A stretch of DNA of 5,771 nucleotides, from assembly GCA_018263655.1 (NCBI GenBank), contig JAANWY010000234.1, forward strand, positions 1 to 5,771, given 5' to 3'. The stretch is from Anaerolineales bacterium. GTDB lineage: Bacteria > Chloroflexota > Anaerolineae > Epilineales > JAANWY01. The translations under genes were made by a program, and so were the position numbers. This document shows, in pieces, positions 1-4,762 of the stretch (position 1 is the stretch's first letter; every line of letters starts with the position of its first letter). The notes below the pieces were generated by a model. The model was not told the origin of the DNA and searched no databases. It worked only from the letters and a program-made list of their open reading frames with translations.

Positions 1-15
1 ACCTGGCATACCTCG

Positions 16-58
16 TCATCCTGAGTATTTCGAGACAAAGTGCCGGTCACCTGAGTAG
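16..58. repeat. Degenerate copies of the CCTGAGTA intergenic motif
   Basis: TCATCCTGAGTA (16-27) and CACCTGAGTAG (48-58) share the core of the motif at 2416-2428. They lie downstream of the last gene, in the 82-nt noncoding left end, which holds nothing else that can be supported. Confidence 0.4.
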
Positions 59-82
59 TTACCCGAAACCTTTAGGGTCTAG

Positions 83-1120
83 TCACACAGGCGACTCTCC
101 CCGTCGATACTCCGACAGCTCGACGGGCCGGCCTTCGTGGAATGATTTCGTCGCCGCAAGGCTGATCTCCAGAGCAGCGCGGGCATCTTTGCCACCGACG
201 GCCGGCTCTCGCCCCTCGCGCACGCGGTCCACAAAGTCTCGCGTCTGCGCCAGATACGCGTTGCCGAAGCGCTCCATGATGTAGGGCACCATGTCGTGGC
301 TGATGGCCTCCTTCGTCATGATCAGCAGTGGCGTCTGGCGGTAGTAGCCGATCTGCAAGCCACCCTCCGTGCCAAGGACTTCCGTGCGGATGTCGTAGCC
401 GTACAGCGCGTTGCGGCTGACCTCGACGTTCCCGATGGCGCCCTCTTCGAACAGCATGTTGACCACCGCGTTGTCGATGTCGCCCACGGTGTTCAACTGG
501 GGGAAGGCCAGCGTCCCGCCCTCGCTCGAGACCCGCCTAACCTCGTCGCCCATCAGCCAGCGCCCCAGGTCGAAATCGTGGATGGCCATGTCGGTGATCA
601 GACCGCCGCCTACGCTGGGCTTGGCGTATTCCAGGTCGGGACAGAACGGGTCGCGGCCGATGGATTTGAACGTCGTCGGCTTCCCGATAACGCCGGCCTC
701 GATCTGTTGCTTGGCTGCCACGTAGCCGGCATCGAAGCGGCGCATGAAGCCAGCCTGAAACATCACGCCGCCCCGCTCGATGGCGTCCAGCATCGCGTCC
801 GCGTCCTCAAGAGATAGCGAGATGGGCTTCTCGCAGAAGATGGCCTTGCCGGCCTCGGCGGCCGCGCCCACGACCTCGCGGTGCGTGTTCGTGGGCGACG
901 TGACGAAGACAGCCTCGATCTCCTCGCTGTCCAGAACATCGTGATAGTCGGTGGTCCAGCTCTCAACCCCGAACTCGCCGGCTGTTTTTTCCGCGACTTC
1001 CTCGATCACATCGGCAACCGACACGAGACGTGCCTGAGGGACGCGTCGTACCAAATGCTTCGAGTAGATCTGGCCCATGCGTCCGAGACCGATGACGCCC
1101 ACCGGCAGTTTAGCGTTCAT
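83..1120 (-). CDS. Gfo/Idh/MocA family NAD-dependent oxidoreductase, inositol dehydrogenase-like (distal paralogue)
   Basis: A complete 345-residue protein, normal length for the family. The N-terminal Rossmann domain carries GxGxxG at G11-G13-G16. Asp37 at the end of the second strand fits NAD rather than NADP. CEKP (residues 96-99) supplies the catalytic Lys98, and LITDMAIHDFD supplies Asp177 and His181, which correspond to the Lys/Asp/His triad of Bacillus inositol dehydrogenase. GFMRRFD (124-130) and GDIDNAVV (213-220) are also inositol-dehydrogenase-like. The likely reaction is oxidation of a ring hydroxyl of an inositol or related cyclic polyol in the cytoplasm; the exact substrate cannot be read from the sequence. 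ATG is chosen because a perfect AGGAGG lies 7 nt upstream. It is the last gene of the visible series, 11 nt after its paralogue, and is probably translationally coupled to it. Alternatives are a scyllo-inositol dehydrogenase or another sugar dehydrogenase of the family. Family is near certain, substrate is inferred. Confidence 0.9.
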   Translation of the reverse strand: MNAKLPVGVIGLGRMGQIYSKHLVRRVPQARLVSVADVIEEVAEKTAGEFGVESWTTDYHDVLDSEEIEAVFVTSPTNTHREVVGAAAEAGKAIFCEKPISLSLEDADAMLDAIERGGVMFQAGFMRRFDAGYVAAKQQIEAGVIGKPTTFKSIGRDPFCPDLEYAKPSVGGGLITDMAIHDFDLGRWLMGDEVRRVSSEGGTLAFPQLNTVGDIDNAVVNMLFEEGAIGNVEVSRNALYGYDIRTEVLGTEGGLQIGYYRQTPLLIMTKEAISHDMVPYIMERFGNAYLAQTRDFVDRVREGREPAVGGKDARAALEISLAATKSFHEGRPVELSEYRRGESPV

Positions 1121-1127
1121 GATGAAG

Positions 1128-1133
1128 CCTCCT
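1128..1133 (-). promoter_or_regulatory. Shine-Dalgarno of the distal oxidoreductase, overlapping the stop of the proximal one
   Basis: The plus strand reads CCTCCT, so the transcript has AGGAGG 7 nt before the ATG at 1120. The TAG stop of the upstream gene (1132-1134) overlaps this site. Ribosomes that finish the first gene sit on the start signal of the second, the usual arrangement for translational coupling. Confidence 0.8.
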
Positions 1134-2154
1134 ACGCTTCTACTTCATCCACTACAACCGGCCGTGTCTCGCGTAGCGCTCGCGTGGCAGCCAGTCCGAT
1201 TGCCAACGTCGCCCGCGCATCCTCGCCCGGTACCGGCGCCGGCTTTCCCTCACGCACGGAATCGACGAAGGCTTGCAGTTCAGCAACGAAGGCATCGGCG
1301 TAGCGGGCGGCGGTGTCCACGACGACGTCGTGGCAGACGCCGGCACGCGTCAGTACGTTCACCGGCGTGTCGCGCAGGTAGCCCACGTGTACAGCCCCCT
1401 CCTCGCCGATGACCTCCACGCGGACGTCGTGGCCGTAGCGCGTCGTGCGGCTGACGAAGAGCGTGCCCAGCCCACCGCCGGCGAACCGAAAATCGACCAC
1501 GGCGTTATCCACGTCGCCCACCTCGCCGATGGCGGGGTCGACGAGCGCTTCACCTTCAGCATAAGCGCGGACCACTTCGTCTTTCATCAGCCAGCGCGCG
1601 AGATACAGATCGTGGTAGCCGGCATCGGTGATTAGACCGCCGCTCACATCAGGATCGGCGAAGGAAGGTGGCAGCGGATCCTGGTCACCGGCAATGGCGC
1701 GAAAGACGATGGGTTTGCCGATCTCGCCGGCCTCAATGACGCGTTCCGCTTCGACGTAGCCGGCATCGAACTGCCGGACGTGGCCGACCATCAGCGTGAC
1801 GCCGGCCTCTTCAGCAGCAGCGATGGCAGCACCGCAATCGGGCAGGTTGAGCGCCAGGGGTTTCTCGCAGAAGATGTGGAGGCCGGCTTCGGCGCAAGCC
1901 TGCACGTTGGCCGTGTGCGCCGAGGTGCTGCTGGCAATGACGACGGCCCCCAATTCGGCCTCATTCAGCAAGGTGTCGAGGTCAGGATACACGTCCACGT
2001 CGCCGCAGCGCCGGCGGGCTTCGGTAGCGCGCTCATCCCGCGAGGTTGTAACCGCGACGAGTTCAGCGCCGCGTACCTGATTCGCCAAGTTCTCGGCGTG
2101 CACGATCCCAATCCGCCCCACGCCAACGACGGCCACGCGTAGCTTATCTGACAT
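1132..2154 (-). CDS. Gfo/Idh/MocA family oxidoreductase, inositol dehydrogenase-like (proximal paralogue)
   Basis: A complete 340-residue protein that aligns almost without gaps to the downstream paralogue: G11-G13-G16, Lys98 in CEKP, Asp177, His181 and GDVDNAVV at 213-220 share the same numbering. This suggests an old tandem duplication. It differs in three places. The end of the second strand reads VAVTTSRDE, with Thr where its relatives have Asp, so NADP may be accepted. The HDFD motif is HDLY (181-184). GFMRRFD is GHVRQFD. Together these point to a different substrate or cofactor from the neighbours. It is a candidate for the second inositol oxidation (scyllo-inosose to 3-dehydro-scyllo-inosose), which is inference only. 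The ATG start is supported by GAGG 5 nt upstream. A 360-nt gap with a MITE-like element separates it from the hydrolase upstream, so a separate promoter is possible, though none was recognised. Its stop codon overlaps the ribosome-binding site of the next gene. Confidence 0.9.
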   Translation of the reverse strand: MSDKLRVAVVGVGRIGIVHAENLANQVRGAELVAVTTSRDERATEARRRCGDVDVYPDLDTLLNEAELGAVVIASSTSAHTANVQACAEAGLHIFCEKPLALNLPDCGAAIAAAEEAGVTLMVGHVRQFDAGYVEAERVIEAGEIGKPIVFRAIAGDQDPLPPSFADPDVSGGLITDAGYHDLYLARWLMKDEVVRAYAEGEALVDPAIGEVGDVDNAVVDFRFAGGGLGTLFVSRTTRYGHDVRVEVIGEEGAVHVGYLRDTPVNVLTRAGVCHDVVVDTAARYADAFVAELQAFVDSVREGKPAPVPGEDARATLAIGLAATRALRETRPVVVDEVEA

Positions 2155-2207
2155 CAGTACCTCGCTTCAACACCTCGACAAGCGTAGAAGATCTCCCAAC
2201 CGAGGAA

Positions 2208-2216
2208 GCACGAGTA
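2208..2216. repeat. Left target-site duplication of the MITE-like element
   Basis: GCACGAGTA here recurs at 2370-2378 on the other side of the 153-bp element. The two copies directly abut the terminal inverted repeats. Confidence 0.65.
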
Positions 2217-2247
2217 CAGCAATTCTAATTATGGCACAAATTTGGAC

Positions 2248-2315
2248 GCTGCCCGCACAACAAGCACACTTCGATACGGCTGTCGCCTACTCAGCATGCT
2301 TGTTGTGCGGGCAGC
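2248..2315. repeat. Internal 19-bp perfect inverted repeat within the MITE-like element
   Basis: GCTGCCCGCACAACAAGCA at 2248-2266 is the exact reverse complement of 2297-2315, separated by 30 nt. The GC-rich stem is nested inside the AT-rich terminal repeats, so the element can fold into a stem within a stem. The 30-nt loop contains a copy of the CGATACGGC...CTACTCAGCA motif. Confidence 0.8.
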
Positions 2316-2345
2316 ACGCTCCGATACGGCCTCTACTCAGCACGC
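2268..2345. repeat. Two direct copies of an intergenic motif inside the MITE-like element
   Basis: Copy one (2268-2300) reads CTTCGATACGGC, a short variable part, then CTACTCAGCATGCT. Copy two (2318-2345) reads CTCCGATACGGC, then CTCTACTCAGCACGCT. Both resemble the reverse complement of the motif at 2416-2445 outside the element. Confidence 0.6.
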
Positions 2346-2369
2346 TGACCGCCATAATTAGAATTGCTG

Positions 2370-2378
2370 GCACGAGTA
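2370..2378. repeat. Right target-site duplication of the MITE-like element
   Basis: This is the second copy of GCACGAGTA, directly after the right terminal inverted repeat. The match continues for two more bases (CA), which coincide with the first two bases of the element's left end. Confidence 0.65.
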
Positions 2379-2415
2379 CAAATCGGCGGAAACCCTCCAA
2401 CAGTCAGTCGGGACA

Positions 2416-2493
2416 GCATCCTGAGTAGCGAAGCGTATCGAAGGGTGTGGCTCGAACCTAACTGAACCCCTACCCCTTCGATACAGCCTCTAC
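2416..2493. repeat. Intergenic palindromic motif pair between the oxidoreductase and IolN-like genes
   Basis: GCATCCTGAGTAGCGAAGCG followed by TATCGAAGGG (2416-2445) faces CCCTTCGATACAGCCTCTAC (2474-2493). GTATCGAAGGG (2435-2445) and CCCTTCGATAC (2474-2484) form an 11-bp perfect stem with a 28-nt loop. It lies just after the IolN-like stop and could end or stabilise the transcript, but no T-tract follows. Together with the MITE-like element this accounts for most of the 360-nt gap at 2155-2514. No promoter was recognised there. Confidence 0.55.
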
Positions 2494-2514
2494 CGCAGAT
2501 TGTCCAAATCTATT

Positions 2515-3648
2515 TTAACGGCCGGTGACCTGGCCAACCTGCGGAAGCTGGTAGACGGGCTTCCAGCCCTCGCTCTGCGGCTCGCGCAGGTAGGGCTCCA
2601 TCTCCTCTGCGGTACGCAGCGTCACCTCTTCGGCGGGCGGGACTTCGCCGGCTGGGAACGCATCCAGGATGTCGTCCACCAAGATCGTTAGGTATTGGAG
2701 GATGCCGGCCAGTGGGCGCTTGGCCTTGCGCGCCTCGGCGTCGGCAGCGTTGCCCACCACGCCCTCCGGCGTTGCCACGAGCTCTATGGCGAAGTGACCC
2801 TCGCCCTCGGACCAGCGGCTGGGGCGTTGATAAGGATCGACGGACGTGTCGAAGTGGCCATCCGGCAGGTAGGCCTTGCCGCTCGTGTTGACGGCCAGGT
2901 CCATCTCAACCATCTCGGGGAAGAGGTAGAGCGCCAACGACGTCTCCGCCTCTTCGGCATGTACGAAGTTGCTGCCATAGTCGCCGCCACGATCCTCAGT
3001 GTAGAAGAATTCGCGCACAGCGCGGTGCCAGTCCAGCACGCGGAAGACACCCGGAAGTTGATAGCGTTTCTGGAACTGCTGAATCGTCGACTCCAGCATC
3101 CACAGATGCCCGTGGTTGTTGATCATGATCTGCTTGCGGAAACCATCGTTCCACAGCCCCAGCATCGCGTCGATCAGCATCTCGCGGGAGACGTCCTCGC
3201 GCACTGGCGCAGTGCCCGGCATGCCGTAGTGATGGTAAGGGTGCGAGCCGAAGTTGAGAGGCGGCAGCGAGAGCGCGACCGGCCGGCCCTGTTTCTGGGT
3301 GTAGCGCCGCACCCCCTCGATGATCTGGCTAACGAAGAGGGTGTCCGTGGCGCTGGGCAGGTGCAGCCCGTGGTTCTCGGTGCAGCCGATGGGGAGAAAG
3401 ATGATGTCGTTCTTGCGCCGCTCCTCGATGAGTTGCCGGCGCGGCATCATCTGGATATAGGAGCCGGGCTTGCCCCACTCTACCGGCGAAGGCATGCCGT
3501 ACTCTTCCAGGATGGCGTCGACCTGTTCTCCGCCGGCCTCCCAGAGCTCTTTCTTTATGCGCCCGATGCGGTTGTCCTCAAAAACGACGGTCGGATTCGT
3601 GCTCTCCAACCAACCTTTGGGCATCTTGTTATTTCCATTGTCTGACAT
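2515..3648 (-). CDS. iolN: Creatininase-family hydrolase, probable 3-dehydro-scyllo-inosose hydrolase
   Basis: A 377-residue cytoplasmic metalloenzyme of the creatininase fold. PIGCTENHGLHLPSATDT (86-103) gives Glu91, His93 and Asp102, with the same E+2H+11D spacing as the Glu34/His36/Asp45 metal ligands of Pseudomonas creatininase. INNHGH (176-181) supplies His179, and HAEEAETS (230-237) supplies the last conserved acid, probably Glu235. It is about 110 residues longer than creatininase, with an N-terminal extension of about 80 residues and a C-terminal tail. The long form, with conserved stretches such as PPLNFGSHPYHHYGMPGT and LPDGHFDTSVDP, matches my memory of proteins annotated as 3-dehydro-scyllo-inosose hydrolase (IolN), which opens the diketo-inositol ring to 5-keto-L-gluconate. 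Neighbouring IolG- and IolO-like genes support this. The alternative is an uncharacterised creatininase-like amidohydrolase. The family is firm and the specific activity is likely but inferred. The gene is flanked on both sides by repeat-filled gaps. Confidence 0.85.
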   Translation of the reverse strand: MSDNGNNKMPKGWLESTNPTVVFEDNRIGRIKKELWEAGGEQVDAILEEYGMPSPVEWGKPGSYIQMMPRRQLIEERRKNDIIFLPIGCTENHGLHLPSATDTLFVSQIIEGVRRYTQKQGRPVALSLPPLNFGSHPYHHYGMPGTAPVREDVSREMLIDAMLGLWNDGFRKQIMINNHGHLWMLESTIQQFQKRYQLPGVFRVLDWHRAVREFFYTEDRGGDYGSNFVHAEEAETSLALYLFPEMVEMDLAVNTSGKAYLPDGHFDTSVDPYQRPSRWSEGEGHFAIELVATPEGVVGNAADAEARKAKRPLAGILQYLTILVDDILDAFPAGEVPPAEEVTLRTAEEMEPYLREPQSEGWKPVYQLPQVGQVTGR

Positions 3649-3657
3649 ATCGATACA

Positions 3658-3664
3658 CTCCTTT
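3658..3664 (-). promoter_or_regulatory. Shine-Dalgarno of the IolN-like hydrolase
   Basis: The transcript reads AAAGGAG 9 nt before the ATG at 3648, which supports that start. The base of a 17-bp inverted repeat (3679-3791) begins 14 nt upstream of this site, so a folded leader would place a long stem next to the ribosome-binding site. Confidence 0.7.
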
Positions 3665-3713
3665 CTAATTGTGGGATATGATCATCGTTTCGGCCGTTGG
3701 CCTCCGCCTGCTC

Positions 3714-3737
3714 CCGCTGGATTGCCAAATCCAGCGG
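3714..3737. repeat. Perfect hairpin 1
   Basis: CCGCTGGATT and AATCCAGCGG form a 10-bp stem with a GCCA loop. The core of this hairpin is also the reverse complement of the core of the next one (16 bp, 3718-3733 against 3746-3761), so the two can pair with each other instead. Confidence 0.8.
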
Positions 3738-3741
3738 TTAT

Positions 3742-3765
3742 GGCTTGGATTTGGCAATCCAAGCC
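3742..3765. repeat. Perfect hairpin 2
   Basis: GGCTTGGATT and AATCCAAGCC form a 10-bp stem with a TGGC loop, 4 nt after hairpin 1. No T-tract follows on either strand, so an intrinsic terminator is not supported. Confidence 0.8.
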
Positions 3766-3797
3766 GAGCTAAGTGGCCGAAACGATGATCAAGGCCT

Positions 3798-3839
3798 AAT
3801 TGTGAATTGCGAATTGTGAATGGTCAATTGTTAATTATG
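3798..3839. repeat. Heptanucleotide array, six units (AATTGTG type)
   Basis: In strict 7-base phase the units read AATTGTG, AATTGCG, AATTGTG, AATGGTC, AATTGTT, AATTATG. The array decays to the right. It is the inverted counterpart of the array at 3861-3907, 21 nt away, and the two could pair in part as a cruciform. It resembles in style the heptanucleotide STRR repeats of cyanobacteria. Confidence 0.75.
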
Positions 3840-3860
3840 CCTCCACAGAGCAGCGTCGGC

Positions 3861-3907
3861 CATTCACGATTCACAATTCACGATTCACAATTCACGATTC
3901 ACAATTC
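3861..3907. repeat. Heptanucleotide array, 6.7 units (GATTCAC/AATTCAC alternating)
   Basis: Units CATTCAC, GATTCAC, AATTCAC, GATTCAC, AATTCAC, GATTCAC and AATTC alternate almost perfectly, which implies a 14-bp higher-order unit. The array overlaps the 3' end of the epimerase gene and supplies its stop codon (3892-3894) and last codons. Confidence 0.85.
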
Positions 3908-4758
3908 TTTACAGATACCCCCGAAACAACAGCCGCGTAGTGTTCTACTAACCCCAACGATTCACGCAAGTATTGCTCTAGGACTTCCACGGAACCGTGG
4001 CCTTTGTCCGGCGTGAACGGATCGGGGCCCGCCGGCACGCACTCGAAGATCACGTCGCCGTCGTAGCCTATGCCGTGCAGGGCGCGCATGAGGGCCACGA
4101 AATTGGTGTGGCCCCGGCCGACGGCCTCGCGATTGGAATCGGCCACGTGGAACAGGAAGAGTTGATCGCCCGTCTGCCACACAGCGGCCGGCAAATCCGC
4201 CTCCTCGATGTTCATGTGATATGCATCCAGCAGCAGCCCGACGTTCGGCTGGCCAACCTCTTGCAAGAAGCGCCGGCCCTCGGCTGCCGTCACCAAGAGA
4301 TGGGCCTCGTAGCGGTTCAAGATCTCCATCGCAATGCGCAGATCCAGCGCCGCCGCCTTCTGCGTGATTCGGTGCACGGCCTCGACGTAGAGGTCCCACT
4401 CCTCGTCGTAGCTGCTGACAGCGCGGATTCGGCCGACTTCGCCATGACAACACACCAACGGTGCGCCGACCTCGACGGCGAAGTCGAGCAGGTCCAGGTA
4501 GTAGGCAATCCCCTCATCACGCACCGCCGGCTCGGGGTGGCAGATGTCCACGTTGGCCGGCGTGATCGAAAAGACGCGCAGCCCGTGAGCGGCCAGCGTC
4601 TCGCGCGCCTCCGCCGGATCCAGGTCCAGGTCGCCGAACAGCTCAACGCCGTCGAAGCGACGTCCTGAGTCCATCGAAGAGCCGAGGCCGGCCAGCGTCT
4701 CAGCCACGGCCGGCAGCGGTAGATCGCCAAATGTCCAGGTACAAACACCGTAACGCAT
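3892..4758 (-). CDS. iolO: Sugar isomerase/epimerase, TIM barrel of the D-tagatose 3-epimerase type, probable 5-keto-L-gluconate epimerase
   Basis: A 288-residue xylose-isomerase-like TIM barrel. The expected metal ligands are Glu145 (in MEILNRYE), Asp178 (in LLLDAYHMNIEE), His204 (in FHVADSNR) and Glu239 (in IFECVP). Their spacings of 33, 26 and 35 residues equal those of Glu152/Asp185/His211/Glu246 in Pseudomonas cichorii D-tagatose 3-epimerase. His181 and Arg210 are the usual substrate-binding partners. LNRYE, HMNIEE and HVADSNR are also found, as I recall, in T. maritima TM0416 (IolO), which converts 5-keto-L-gluconate to D-tagaturonate. That role fits the adjacent iolG and iolN. Other ketose 3-epimerases or an IolI/IolH-like isomerase remain possible. 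The ATG lies 4 nt after the iolG stop with only a weak GAG upstream, so translation is probably coupled. The last five codons and the TGA stop lie within a heptanucleotide repeat array, so the C-terminal tail is probably a recent alteration. Confidence 0.85.
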   Translation of the reverse strand: MRYGVCTWTFGDLPLPAVAETLAGLGSSMDSGRRFDGVELFGDLDLDPAEARETLAAHGLRVFSITPANVDICHPEPAVRDEGIAYYLDLLDFAVEVGAPLVCCHGEVGRIRAVSSYDEEWDLYVEAVHRITQKAAALDLRIAMEILNRYEAHLLVTAAEGRRFLQEVGQPNVGLLLDAYHMNIEEADLPAAVWQTGDQLFLFHVADSNREAVGRGHTNFVALMRALHGIGYDGDVIFECVPAGPDPFTPDKGHGSVEVLEQYLRESLGLVEHYAAVVSGVSVKNCES

Positions 4759-4762
4759 CTGT

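Larger units (their letters stand above)
2217..2369. mobile_element. MITE-like element, 153 bp, with 19-bp terminal inverted repeats
   Basis: CAGCAATTCTAATTATGGC at 2217-2235 is the exact reverse complement of 2351-2369. Directly outside, GCACGAGTA occurs at 2208-2216 and again at 2370-2378, as expected for a 9-bp target-site duplication. The match runs to 11 bp because the next two bases also agree. No transposase is encoded, so a non-autonomous miniature element moved in trans is the best reading. The interior holds a second 19-bp inverted repeat and two copies of the local intergenic motif. The inverted repeat cannot be assigned to a known IS family by eye. Confidence 0.75.
3674..3795. repeat. 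MITE- or REP-like element: 17-bp inverted repeat enclosing two hairpins
   Basis: TGATCATCGTTTCGGCC at 3679-3695 is the exact reverse complement of 3775-3791. Flanking it, CTAATTGTG occurs at 3665-3673 and 3796-3804, a possible 9-bp target-site duplication. In that case the element is 122 bp with slightly imperfect outer ends. The repeat AATTGTG is also the local heptamer, so the duplication is not certain. There is no coding capacity. It lies in the leader of the IolN-like gene, between it and the epimerase gene. Confidence 0.6.

Noticed and set aside
61..78. ACCCGAAACCTTTAGGGT as a terminator after the last gene
   Set aside because: The stem is only four base pairs plus a mismatch and two or three A-T pairs with a tiny loop, and no T-run follows on the minus strand.
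2231..2428. A 65-codon plus-strand frame across the MITE-like element
   Set aside because: It runs through both inverted repeats and the intergenic motifs, has no ribosome-binding site, and its protein shows no transposase feature.
2435..2484. Intrinsic terminator of the IolN-like gene
   Set aside because: The 11-bp stem has a 28-nt loop and no T-tract on the transcribed side, so it is reported only as a repeat.
2695..3645. A 316-codon open frame on the plus strand
   Set aside because: It lies wholly antisense to the IolN-like gene, has no recognisable domain, and is explained by GC-rich codon bias on the opposite strand.
3861..3907. CRISPR-like array
   Set aside because: The units are 7 bases long and contiguous, with no spacers, so this is a simple tandem repeat.
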